Of a DNA stretch of 64,000 bases, positions 48,731 to 58,625 are shown piece after piece; positions within the stretch are counted from its first letter, which is position 1, and the number at the start of each line of letters is the position of its first letter. The notes beneath the pieces were generated by a model that was not told the origin of the DNA, searched no databases, and saw only the letters and a program-made list of their open reading frames with translations. Position numbers and translations under genes: made by a program. Origin of the DNA: Piezodorus guildinii (lineage: Eukaryota > Arthropoda > Insecta > Hemiptera > Pentatomidae); the NCBI GenBank assembly GCA_023052935.1, contig CM041297.1, positions 49,953,917 to 50,017,916 on the forward strand, given 5' to 3'.

Positions 48731-50223
48731 CAAATTATTAGAATTATTTGTTTATTAATTTTTTCTCATTCACTAAAAATCGTTCGGAAAAAAGTCGGAC
48801 ATAATCGTATTTTGATTTTTATCCAATTTAATACTTTATATATTTCAGTAAAAATCATTTGCTTTACTCCTTTTTTTGCGTCAAAAAAGAATTTATTCGA
48901 CTAATGACCACCAATAAAAATTCCGCGACTGAATAGAATTCAATCACGACGCTTAATTTTCAACTCTCTGGTAAAAAATAAATATATAAAACGCTTAACT
49001 TAATTTGTATAGAAAAGTAAAAACATTCTTGTTAAGGATATTCGATTTCTGAAGGTGAAATAAACTACGTATGAAAAGGTTATAAAAGTCCAATAAAATA
49101 GAAATCATAAATGCATTATGTAGTCATATGAAAGTTTAGAAAACAAACCAGAAGCCAATATCTTTCATACATCCGAATCAGATAAATCCTTTCACCACTT
49201 CTACAAAAAAAAAGATCATAACCGGTTACTGCAAATCGCAACGCAGAAGCTTTTTAAGTTTTCCGTAGTAGTTTGAAACACAAGTTCAAACATGGGATAC
49301 GAGAATCCAAACAAGGACTGCATAAAAATAGAGATACGTTTCCTTCTTTCTTAATAGCAGGCTTTCACCCACTCCAGAGATATCTTCACTAACGAGTAGT
49401 CAGAGTTTTGCTTCCAGCTTCTTCAGTAATTAATGATCTCTAAGGTGGGTAAGAACTTAAAATAAAAAGTTAATTTGCCACTTCTACTATAAACTCTTGC
49501 ATAAACGCAATATGAAAGTTCTATAATAAACGGTTGTGTCGAAAGGCTATAAGTTTAATTATGAACATTCGCTTTTGACAGTATCTATTCTGTAATTCAA
49601 CTTTCAAAATAGCAGAATTAGGAGTAGAAATGAAAATAAGTTTTTTATTATCCAGTAATTCACTAAAAAGTCTGAATCACTTTTTTTTTTTATATGATGC
49701 TAAAAACCCTTACCAATTTCAATTAAGACAGGAAGGGTGGATCTTCTGACATGTTAGCCGAATATTCTTTAAGCACAGGGCAAGAACGATTAAAAAAAAA
49801 ATGGAGGAAATCTATTTATGTAACATTTAAGATTTAAGTCTTAATAAGAACATATATAAGAAAAAGCTAATAAAATATGTATATAGCGTGTTACGTATTA
49901 GTTTTAAAATATATAGGACAAAGATTATTAAAGAGAACGAAGACCATAAAGCCACCTTCGCTTTCCAGAATTTATGAGGTCTCAGATATGAGCTTCTAAA
50001 AGCAATAGGTAGAATAAAGTAATAACTTACGTGTTTTCTGTGAATATTTATAGATTTTTTAAAAGAACAAAACAATTTTTAAACTAGAAATTTATTTTAA
50101 TATAAAATACATCTTTAGAGGGGGGAGGGAGGGAAGTAAGAAGCATAAAATGTCTTATTCAAACGAAACATTTTTTTCATTTGAACCCACCTATAGACCA
50201 AAACTTTTAAAGTCTCCAATGTT
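48731..50223. other. AT-rich DNA with nothing recognised
   Basis: Only motif-free minus-strand ORFs (for example 49827-50075) over T-rich sequence. Confidence 0.45.
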
Positions 50224-50462
50224 GGGATCATTTAGCTGTGGCTAGCGTACAGCCTCCATGCTAAAGGTCCGGTTCAAACCCGCAGTGTCCTAGATTTTAA
50301 TGGAGTAAATCCTAGTTACGCGTCTTCGGAGGGACGTTAAAGGTGTCGAGCTGTGCGATGTCAGTACTCGTAAAATCCTATCTATAAACTGATTTGGGAA
50401 AATTTAGATCCCACTGTCAGGACTGCATCGTCGATTAGCATGTTGAAAAGTGACGTAAATAA
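50224..50462 (+). mobile_element. tRNA-derived SINE, family S1, copy e
   Basis: The head TTAGCTGTGGCTAGCGTA and B-box-like CCGGTTCAAACCCGC are the best preserved of the family. The body has TCTTCGGAGGGACGTTAAAG, GTGCGATGTCAGTACTCG, AAATCCTATC and AAAATTTAGATCCCACTG. The tail is GTGACGTAAATAAATAA. Confidence 0.82.
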
Positions 50463-51042
50463 ATAACAACATGTCTCAATCGAGATATTCACTAAAATTT
50501 TTGGAAGATATTGGAAAAAATGCATGAAGTAGAGAAGTGGGAATTGAAGTTCAATTTTTAGTCAACTCCATGCCTGATGTTCTTTATAGTGTAAATTTTT
50601 AAACAAGCTATAGAGAAAAAATAAATATGTGATAATATAAATGTTCTTAGCCAATTTATTTACCAAATGAATATAGACCATTGTTGACACAAAAATAAGG
50701 AGATTTTCATGAAATATGACCATTATTGAATGATATGGATTTTTGTAAGTATTACTAAAACACAAATAAATCTTTAAAAACAAACAGGTTTATAATGTGA
50801 TATAGAGTTATTGAATTATAATTTTGATTACTGTTAATTTGTTGAAAATGTAGTCTAATGTTGAATTGTACTTGGTTTTTGACTAGTGTATCTGAAGATG
50901 AGGCATATGGACCTCGAAACGTTGTAAATGTATTATTGATGAATTAATAGATAATATTTAAAAAGAAGAGATGGTTCTGGAAAATTTATTTAAATATAAT
51001 ATATTCTTCCTAATTAGAAATTGAATCTTGAAAATTGGATTC
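50463..51042. other. AT-rich; CTGAAGATGAGG...CCTCGAAACGTTG at ~50892
   Basis: At 50892-50927 a short hairpin GAGG/CCTC is preceded by CTGAAGAT and followed by GAAACGTTG. This repeats the general plan of the hammerhead-like cores but with CTGAAGA in place of CTGATGA. Nothing else recognised. Confidence 0.4.
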
Positions 51043-51068
51043 TTTTTTACTTTCACTTACTATATATA

Positions 51069-51967
51069 TTGGGTTGATGCAAAATTAATGCAGGTTTCCT
51101 CTATTGCAATATCTTAATTCCAATTGTGTAAACAAAGCTAATCCTAACATTGATCATTATTATACCAAAACAAACCTTATCTAATACCCTCTCTTTCACC
51201 ATGAATTTGTTTAGTAAAATCGTTTTGTTCAGTGTGTTCAAAGGTCTTGAATCGAAAATGTCAAAGTGCGATTTTCGTCAAATTTATTTTTACGAATTTA
51301 AATTAGGGCGCAGCGCTGCGCAAACGGCTCGTAATATTAATGAAGTGTGGGGTCAGGGGGCTATTAATGAGTGAACGGTGCAGCGTTGGTTCCAGAAGTT
51401 TCGCAGAGGAGATTTCGACCTCGAAGACAAGGAAGGTCGGGGCCGTCATCTTGCTCTGGACAACGACCAGCTGAGGTCAAAAGTGGAAGAAGATCCAACC
51501 AAAACCACACGAGAAATGGCGGCGGAACTCGGAACTCAAAAATTGGAACGTCTTTGCCCAGCATTGATGAATCGGAAGGGGCCGATCCTGCTCCACGATA
51601 ACGCCAGACCACACGTTGCACAACCAACGCTTCGACGACTGCACGAGTTGGGCTACGAAGTTCTCCAACATCCGCCTTATTCACCTGACCTCTCTCCTAC
51701 AGACTTCCACTTTTTCAGGCATCTGGACAACTTTTTGAGGGAGAAAAATTTTCAAAACCAGGACGACATTGAAAATTCTTTTCGTGATTTCATTGAGTCC
51801 AGGGTTTCGGATTTTTTTTCTGGTGGAATAAGAAAGCTTGTTGAACGTTGGCAAAAGTGCTTTGATTCAGATGGAAATTATTTTGATTAAATATATATGG
51901 TTAAAGTAAAGATATGGCGTATTTACAATACCTACTAAAAACCTGCATTAATTTTGCATCAACCCAA
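51069..51967 (+). mobile_element. Mariner element, 899 bp, internally deleted
   Basis: The TIRs TTGGGTTGATGCAAAATTAA and its complement define 51069 and 51967. TA flanks each side (51067-51068 and 51968-51969). The length is ~0.4 kb less than a full mariner. By transposase blocks it resembles the cecropia/Hsmar1-type subfamily; that assignment comes from recall of the protein family, not a search. Its TIRs differ from those of the 12.7-kb mariner, so the two are separate families. Confidence 0.93.
51258..51890 (+). pseudogene. Mariner transposase with stop and internal deletion
   Basis: The frame starts MSKCDFRQIYFYEFKLGRSA at 51258, runs through the first helix-turn-helix, and meets TGA at 51372-51374 where the family normally has arginine (CGA to TGA is a single CpG change). 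It continues TVQRWFQKFRRGDFDLED to REMAAELG. A deletion near 51535 joins this in frame to QKLERLCPALMNRKGPILLH. The second and third catalytic aspartates are retained in LLHDNARPH and YSPDLSPTDFHFF. The first (in the usual DEKW block) is deleted. It ends CFDSDGNYFD. It cannot encode an active transposase. Confidence 0.92.
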
Positions 51968-52839
51968 TAGTAAGGGAAAGTATTACGATCGTGTAAATTT
52001 TCGACTTCCAGTTTTCGACGGAAATACGCGTTTTAGTGTCTCCTGAGTCCAAATAACCAAGTCCCGAAAAAAGGTCTGTGTGAGTGTGTGTGTGTGTCTG
52101 TGTGTGTGTTAAGTCTAGCGCAAAAATCATAAGTCGTACGAAACTAAAATTTCATATTTAAAGCATCTATAAACCCGAGATGTTACAGCAACATTTTCAT
52201 TAGAATTAGCCAACCAGAAGAGCCACTTTATAACATGTATTTTGCACATTTTTACGATTTTCTCAAAAACGGCTCAAACAATTTTGAATAAACTCTATAG
52301 ATCGATGTAAAATTTAATGGGCTTTAATATCCCGTAGGTTTCATTCTGATTGATATAGTCTGACAGTGCTTAAATGCATATTGTTTTTCTTCCTCTGAAC
52401 TACCTTTAATTTTGTAGATTCTATAAAAATAACAATATTATCTTGTTAGCATTGATAATTAAGAGCTAAACTTGCAAGTTGAGCATTGTAGGATAAACTA
52501 CTAAAGGAGAAAACTGCATAAATATTTTTTAAATGCACTTAAGAACAGTAATATACATGTATAATATACCTTTGGAATGCTTAAGATTTTAGAAAAAATA
52601 TAATCTTATATATACTATTGTAAAAGTTAACGAACTGATGAAAAGCCGATAAAACAAACTGGTTGTAGTAGATAATAATATAATAGATTATTTAATAAAA
52701 CACATGTTTCTATTAAAATCCAATGTAAATAATTCTTTAACAATTTATTTCGCTTCTAAATTTGTTTAAAAATTCTTAATTTGATATAAATAACGGAGGT
52801 AAGCGAAAGTCGTGTGTTGCGCGCACCAAATGTTTTTAA

Positions 52840-53330
52840 TATGTACCTCTACAACCCATGAAGGGTTCAGTACTTATTAGGGGTGGGCATAATCGAATGA
52901 CGATTATCGGATCATTCGATTAGTTCAATCATTCGAATTAATCGTTTATAGGATTAATCGGTTTGGAGAAACGAATGATCATTCGAACTGAATTGTTTAA
53001 CGATAATCGAGGGATTATAAGGAGTTTTTTTTTTTTTTTGGTTTATGCTCATTGCATAAATTATATGCATATTTCCATCAAGGCTCAGCCAGCTCAGCCA
53101 TCATAGAGACGAAAATTGTGGCATATGGTCCCTCAGAATCCATATTAATCATTCGGTCATTCGATTATGAAATCATTCGATTATTTAAATCATCGAAGTC
53201 CGATCATCCGATTATGACAAACATTCGATTATGCCCACCCCTAGTACTTATAGAGATTTCAACAGTTTGACGGCCAACCTAGAGAACAGTAGACTAATGC
53301 TCTACCCACTAGACCACGCCACTCCCAACA
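52840..53330 (-). mobile_element. tRNA-derived SINE, family S2, copy c, split by hAT MITE
   Basis: On the minus strand the head reads TTGGGAGTGGCGTGGTCTAG, TGGGTAGAGCATTAGTCTAC, TGTTCTCTAGG, then jumps to GGCCGTCAAACTG with most of the body deleted. After the hAT MITE it resumes with GAACCCTTCATGGGTTGTAG. This copy lacks the B-box. Confidence 0.75.
52878..53243. mobile_element. hAT MITE with perfect 8-bp target duplication
   Basis: The ends TAGGGGTGGGCATAATCGAA and its complement (ending 53243) form inverted repeats, and the 8-bp GTACTTAT repeats exactly on both sides (52870-52877 and 53244-53251). An 8-bp duplication is the hAT hallmark. It is 366 bp and non-coding, with many ATTCGATTA/ATCATTCG words clustered near each end that could bind transposase. 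It lies within an S2 SINE. Confidence 0.95.
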
Positions 53331-53959
53331 ACCTCTTAAAAGCACACAATCTAGCCTTCCATACGACCCTCAGAGCAAATATTCAAGTAGCCACTACTCT
53401 TCACTTTCCTTCCGAATCCTTTTCTAGGCCCTTAAACAAGATATAAAACCTCAAACCCGGGATGTAATAACCGAAATAAACTTCTAGCTTTAGAAGGAGC
53501 CACAAATGCAGCCCTTAAGAGCATCGCAGCCTTCACTCAAAGAGAGCCCCTTATTTGGGTGACGTTTCTTCTACTCTAATGGGGAACTCATCGCTGAGTG
53601 TTCTTTCTGAGATAATCGTCTAATTGTGTCCGCTTTGGCTCGGCAAATAATAATAATCATCCTGAAGAGCCTATGGTCATAGAGATGACAACTGGAATAC
53701 CAGGAAAAGTGGGGACGTTTAGGCAATATACCCATGACTAAGTAGATTCCTTGAAAATTCTAATGCGACCATCTTCATTCAATTTTTTTGGGATCAGATG
53801 ATTCTTCACTAAAAGTAATTTCGTACGAGCAATAAAACATAATTTCGCTTTCCTTCCAAGTTGAAAAATATGTGAAATTTCACTCAAATAAACATGTAAC
53901 ATATTAAAACAATATAAATTATTATATACTACAATCTCAAGGTTTTCAGCACTTTTCAT
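53331..53959. other. Unassigned sequence
   Basis: A GC-richer stretch at 53440-53640 shows no recognisable content. Confidence 0.4.
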
Positions 53960-54520
53960 AACCTTCAAAAACTTTATAATTAAGAAAGTTATTATTCTAA
54001 AATCATTAGCTTAACAACGTAATAGAATAAATTATAATTACTACTCTTATTTACACAGGAAATATTTCTTATATATATATTTTCCTTTAGGTAATTATTA
54101 CACTCTGTTGTTCTTTGAATTATTACAGTTTTTTTTTTTTTTTTTTTTTACTACAAACAAACCCAAAAAGGTATGCTTTTAAAATAACAAACATTAAAGG
54201 TACTTTAATGGAGAAAATTTGCTTTAGGGTATAGCAGGATATAAGGAGATTAAAATCCAGACATATACATACATTGTTTGATTAGTTCTCGATTATATAG
54301 ACAGTAAGTAAGCAATTTTATTTAGGCTACGATTCGAGAATTTATTGCTCTCATTGAATTTTATCCTAAACAATTTGTGTGTGTGTGTGTGATGTAATAA
54401 CATAAGGAGTTAATCAAACGTTGAGATGCCATTTTCGAAAAAATGGTAAAAACCCTTGGTAAGTCTATCTGGGTGAAAATGTGATACCAATGACATATAC
54501 CTTTCTTATCTGACATTTCA
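53960..54520 (-). mobile_element. R900-like repeat, copy 8, strongly diverged
   Basis: On the minus strand, R900-like blocks can be followed weakly: TTTAGAAT.AT-type, GTAATTATAATTTATTCTAT, AAAGTACCTTTAATG and a (CA)n tract at the same relative place (plus-strand GTGTGTGTGTG at 54377). Identity is much lower than for other copies, and a T-run (54128-54150) interrupts it. It may be an older subfamily. Confidence 0.5.
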
Positions 54521-54537
54521 CTATAAAACGACATCGG

Positions 54538-55440
54538 TTTTTACTTTCACTTACTATATATAGTAAGGAAAGTATTGCGATCGTGAAAATGTTCGAATTC
54601 CAGTTTTCAACGGAAATACACGTTTAGGGTCCCTTGAGTCCAAATAACCAAGTCCCGCAAAAAGGTCTGTGTGTGTGTGGTAACTCCCGGGCGGAAACTA
54701 TGAAACTGAAGTCCTATGAAACTGAAATTTCATATTTAAGACAACTATACGTCCGAGACGTGAGAAAACTTTTTTTATCAAAATGAGCTTACCAGAAGAG
54801 GCACTTTATACCATGCATTTTGCACCTTTTTTCGATTTTCTCGAATACGGTTCCGACGATTTTGATTAAACTCGCTATATCGATGTAAAATTTAATGGGC
54901 TTTAATATCATGTAGGATTTATTTGGATAAAAATGGTCTGACAGGGCTTAAATGCCGATATTTTAAATTTTCTTCCCCTAAAGTACCTTTAATTTTGTAG
55001 ATTCAATAATAATAACTAGATTATCTTGTTAACGCTGATGAAAAACAGGTAAATATATAAATTGAATAAATTCGATACCCAACGAGAAAACAGAAAGATA
55101 TTCTTTTAATGCAATTTTTCGTTTTTTAACATAAGAGCAGTAATATACATGTATGATATACCGTTGGAAAGCTAAAGATTTTAGAAAAAATATTATCTCA
55201 TACACAAGCTATTTAAAAGTTAATAGACAGTCATGAAATGAACATAAAATTAACTGATTATTTTAGATAATAATATAAGAGATTTTTTAATAAAACACAT
55301 GTTTCTATATAAATTCAATTTAATTAATTCCTTAATAGTTTTACGTATTTTTAAAAATTTTGACTGTTTTTGAAAATTCTTTCATTGATTTTAAAAATGG
55401 AGGTAAGTGAAAGTCGTGTGTTGCCCGCACCAGATTTTTA
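54538..55440 (+). mobile_element. R900 repeat, copy 7, complete
   Basis: The left end TTTTTACTTTCACTTACTAT is followed by ATATAGTAAGGAAAGTATTG. The middle has CAAGTCCCGCAAAAAGGTCT, a (GT)n tract at 54668, and the AGAAGAGGCACTTTATACCA block. The right end is GGAGGTAAGTGAAAGTCGTG then GCCCGCACCAGATTTTTA. A short local duplication of TATGAAACTGAA occurs at ~54700-54725. It is a good reference copy, ~0.9 kb, with no conserved ORF. Confidence 0.93.
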
Positions 55441-55644
55441 AGCTACAAACACATCACCACATTTTACAACTTTAACAAAAATTAGGTTGATATTTTATAA
55501 TTATTATGTATTTTTTTCATTTTTACACTTCGAATGATTTTCCCTAAAGATGTAGAGTCAACTCCAACCTATTTAAGTGATTTTGTTCAATATTTATATT
55601 GGATATTTAGAAAGCTCCTAACTAAGATTGCGGTTTATCAACAG
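55441..55644. other. AT-rich gap, nothing recognised
   Basis: No content recognised. Confidence 0.5.
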
Positions 55645-56205
55645 TCAAGAGTTTTGGGCGTCATTTATGATAGCTAGATAGGCCCAGCCTCTCAGTTCCT
55701 TGGACTTCGGTATCAGGCGGTTGCTGGAGATCATGATAGGCCTCACAACGACTCTGTCCAGTCTGTATAGTTCCTTTGGCTCAGCTGCAAGAGCTTGGTA
55801 CTTTTAAATTTTTATTTTTTTTCTGTAGACACAGAATTAGTGTCACATCACTGGGCACAGCAATATCGATAATCTCGGCTGCTATTTGATTATCATCAAT
55901 CACAACGATATCAGGTCTGATGTGGGTCACCGTGTGGTCAGTTATGAACGACAGATTTCAATAGAATCTTCTCCCTTCTCGCTGGATAAGGTCTTTAGCG
56001 TTGTACTGATAATACGGCTTTGAGTCTTTTAATTATGTAATTATCAAACCAATCGCCAGAGAATAGACTTCAGCAACATCATCATGCCTCTTGCGGTATC
56101 CTGTCCCGGCTAACACGCTGCACCCGTAAGTAATGTGCTGAATTGATTCGCATGTGCTGGCACAGGGCCTACATTTGCCAGTTATGTTTTGCTGCTTTAA
56201 GACAT
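55645..56205 (-). pseudogene. C-terminal fragment of a LINE with restriction-like endonuclease
   Basis: On the minus strand one frame reads LKQQNITGKCRPCASTCESI, QHITYGCSVLAGTGYRKRHD and on. It contains a zinc-knuckle C-x2-C-x8-H-x4-C. After a first in-frame stop comes TDHTVTHIRPDIVVIDDNQI then AAEIIDIAVPSDVTL. The RPD followed by a later D is the catalytic signature of the R2/R4/Dong-type endonuclease. The last part, after another stop, reads KYQALAAEPKELYRLDRV, VVRPIMISSNRLIPKSKEL. It ends with TGA at 55645-55647. No RT domain precedes it, so it is 5'-truncated. Clade beyond the REL-endonuclease group is uncertain. Confidence 0.82.
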
Positions 56206-57001
56206 TATTATTATTATTACTGTTTATTAATATTAATAAATGAACGAATATATCTTTATTTTCTTACGGAGTATTCCCCGCACAAACTATATCGCTAAGT
56301 AAACGTTTTAGTAATTCATACTGAAGTCGTCTTGAAATCACTTTGCAAAAGTTACTTAGTCCATTGTCAGATCAAAAATAGAACGTAATTCTCTCAGTAT
56401 TAAATAAAATACCAGCATTACTCAATTAAAAATAATGCGGCATAAAAAACATGAAAATAAAACATGTAAAAGTAGAATTTACGACAAAAGCTATGTCAAA
56501 GCCATTTCCCTTAATTTACATGGAAGGGCTAGGACGGAAATTCTCTGTCCCTTTTGTATGATACTGGATATAACGGTAGGGTACATAAATAAGTCTTCAG
56601 GGGTCCCCATTTACATCCGCAAACAGCCTAAAGACCATCTCTGTCAACCGAGAGTAAGCTGACAAAATATTATACAAGACATTTTCATGTGGAATTTGAA
56701 CGCATACATTATCCTTATATCCTGAGAGCTCTTGTAAAAATATACGTATTTTTTTTCAAATTGTTTATATAATAGCTTTTAATTACATTATGATTCTGGC
56801 CCAAGATAAAATACAATTTAGGAGAATTAAATAAAACGGAAATATATCAACATTCATTTTAACTGCTAAATATTCAAAAAATCATTTATGTAATATTTAA
56901 TGGTTAAACCGTCTAAACATCCAACACCCAAGGAATAAAACAAATGCGTTTATTGATATAATTAATAAAGTTAAATTACATTTATTAAAAATACAATCAA
57001 G
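56206..57001. other. AT-rich DNA up to the Jockey insertion site
   Basis: A (TTA)n stretch at 56205-56222 may be the edge of the REL-endonuclease LINE. The plus-strand ORF 56435-56662 (MRHKKHENKTCKSRIYDKSY) has no motif. The last bases, 56987-57001, are the left target duplication of the Jockey element. Confidence 0.45.
56987..57001 (+). repeat. Jockey target-site duplication, left
   Basis: AAAAATACAATCAAG here is repeated after the poly(A) tail, ending at 61724. The A residues at its start merge with the tail on the right side, so the unambiguous duplication is TACAATCAAG (10 bp). Confidence 0.9.
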
Positions 57002-57491
57002 AGTTCTGCGCATGCGCATGTGTATAGCAGTCATCTTTCAAATCGGCTCTTGGATTTCATGCTTTTTCAGTTTGAATTCTCTTCAGTGCAATCTTGAAAA
57101 CATCACCAGACTACAGGATAACAACAGCAGTAAATATTGGAGCAAACAACAGTAAGTTTTGTTACAATTTACGGTGTAAAGTGAATGCTGGGTAACCTCT
57201 TCACATCAGCTGATTGCCAATAGCTCGGCAAGGCCGGGATTGGTTTTCTTTTCTTTAGTTATTGTTTTATTACCAACATCTAGTTATTTTCTTATTATCT
57301 TCTTCACATGAAATGCGATATTTTCACCAAGTGATGTCCTCCAAAGCAAAAGATCTAGATCTAGTGGTTCAATCACGTCTCCCATAAAACAAAGACCCCG
57401 CCGTGATACTAATAAAAAATTAAATCAACAAGCAACCCCTTCAGGTTCTAATACAGAATCTGAACCACAGCCTGGCACATCGTCACAGGGG
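57002..57491 (+). promoter_or_regulatory. Jockey 5' UTR, probable internal promoter
   Basis: GC-rich at the very start (GCGCATGCGCATGTG), with a CAGTTTGAATTC stretch downstream. Jockey elements use a promoter inside the transcribed 5' region; that is knowledge of the family and not something shown here. From about 57325 the ORF1 frame is already open and rich in R, S and K, but has no ATG until 57492; an ATG at 57334 lies in another frame. Confidence 0.5.
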
Positions 57492-58625
57492 ATGACTGAC
57501 GAATCTCCGTTTTTCACCCCAAATCCTTTTCAAATCCTACATAATGAAAAAGAAAACATGGAATCTGCTCCTACACCCAGTGAACCACGGCCTCCACCGA
57601 TATTTGTCAAAAATATTAAAAATTTCCAGTTGTTATGTGCGCAATTAAACAAGATTACCGAATCCACCAGCTACTACTGTGTGAGTAGAATCAATGACAC
57701 CAAAATATCACCGACCACCGCCGAGGCATATAGAAAAATTGTGAAATACCTAACTGAAACTAAAGCGGATTTTCACACTTATCAGCTACGGCAAGAGAGA
57801 GCTCTTAGAGTTGTGATCAGAAATCTACACCCTTCAACACCAGTTGACGCTATCAAAGAAGAACTCATGGAGATGGGTTACAAAGTGCGACAAGTCACTA
57901 ATGTCATAAAAGATAGAGTTCAACTGCCTCTATTCTTCGCTGACTTGGAACCATTAGCAGGAGTAGAAAAAATTTATGATCTAAAAAGACTGTATTATAC
58001 AAGTGTAAGAGTCGAAAAACCTTATACAAAGAGAGAAATTGTTCAGTGTTACAATTGTCAGGCGTATGGTCATACCAGAAGTTACTGTCACCACATACCA
58101 CGCTGCGTGAAATGCGGTGAACAGCACAAGTCTGTGGAATGTACAAAACCGAAGTCAACACCCGCTGTATGTGCTCATTGCCTCAAGGACCACCCGGCCA
58201 ACTACAAAGGATGCCAAATCTATAAGGAGCTAAGGACCAGGTATCAAAAACCCCAAGTACTGGATGAAACAACAAGACAGGCTAGAACTAGAAGAGAACC
58301 CTCAAAATTAATCGATGCCAATGTATCATTTGCCCACTTACTTGGAGGTGGGAACCAATGTACTGAAGCCGAGGCCCTGCCGGAACTACAAAATGTACCT
58401 CAATATCCTCAATCCATTCCACAAATACCTCTTCCTCAAAACGTAATCAGTCCTAAAAATCCTCATCCACAACAAATCTCTCATATTCTCCCTCCTTCAA
58501 ATGCCACAGATCTTACCAGTTTGATGACATCCTTCATTTCCGAAATCAAATCCCTTGTCATGCCCCTAATAACAATCCTCACGAATCTTGTATCAAATCT
58601 TATTCCTAACTTAAAAAATCCATAA
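57492..58625 (+). CDS. Jockey ORF1: nucleic acid-binding Gag-like protein
   Basis: This 377-residue protein binds the element RNA and helps form the ribonucleoprotein. Residues ~34-180 form a PRE_C2HC/RRM-like region (IFVKNIKNFQLL to RLYYTSVRVEKP). Three zinc knuckles follow: CYNC..YGHT...C (186-199), CVKCGEQH....C (205-217) and CAHCLKDH......C (227-241). The C-terminal third is proline- and glutamine-rich. The ATG at 57492 is the first in frame, but the frame is open and basic upstream to ~57325; a 1-bp shift near 57345-57352 would link it to the ATG at 57334. Jockey ORF1 proteins are usually longer, so the real start may be upstream. The stop TAA is followed at once by the ORF2 ATG. Confidence 0.92.
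   Translation: MTDESPFFTPNPFQILHNEKENMESAPTPSEPRPPPIFVKNIKNFQLLCAQLNKITESTSYYCVSRINDTKISPTTAEAYRKIVKYLTETKADFHTYQLRQERALRVVIRNLHPSTPVDAIKEELMEMGYKVRQVTNVIKDRVQLPLFFADLEPLAGVEKIYDLKRLYYTSVRVEKPYTKREIVQCYNCQAYGHTRSYCHHIPRCVKCGEQHKSVECTKPKSTPAVCAHCLKDHPANYKGCQIYKELRTRYQKPQVLDETTRQARTRREPSKLIDANVSFAHLLGGGNQCTEAEALPELQNVPQYPQSIPQIPLPQNVISPKNPHPQQISHILPPSNATDLTSLMTSFISEIKSLVMPLITILTNLVSNLIPNLKNP

Larger units (their letters stand above)
51043..52838 (+). mobile_element. R900 repeat, copy 6, split by a mariner
   Basis: The left end TTTTTTACTTTCACTTACTA lies at 51043-51062 and the rest resumes at 51970 with GTAAGGGAAAGTATTACGAT. The right end is GGAGGTAAGCGAAAGTCGTG then GCGCGCACCAAATG. A mariner at 51069-51967 entered the central TATATA of the left-end palindrome. 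The (TG)n tract is at 52078-52109. An S2 SINE adjoins directly at 52840. Confidence 0.92.

Noticed and set aside
45111..55440. R900 as a Helitron
   Set aside because: No 5' TC and 3' hairpin-CTRR structure; it has short inverted ACTTTCACTTAC motifs instead.
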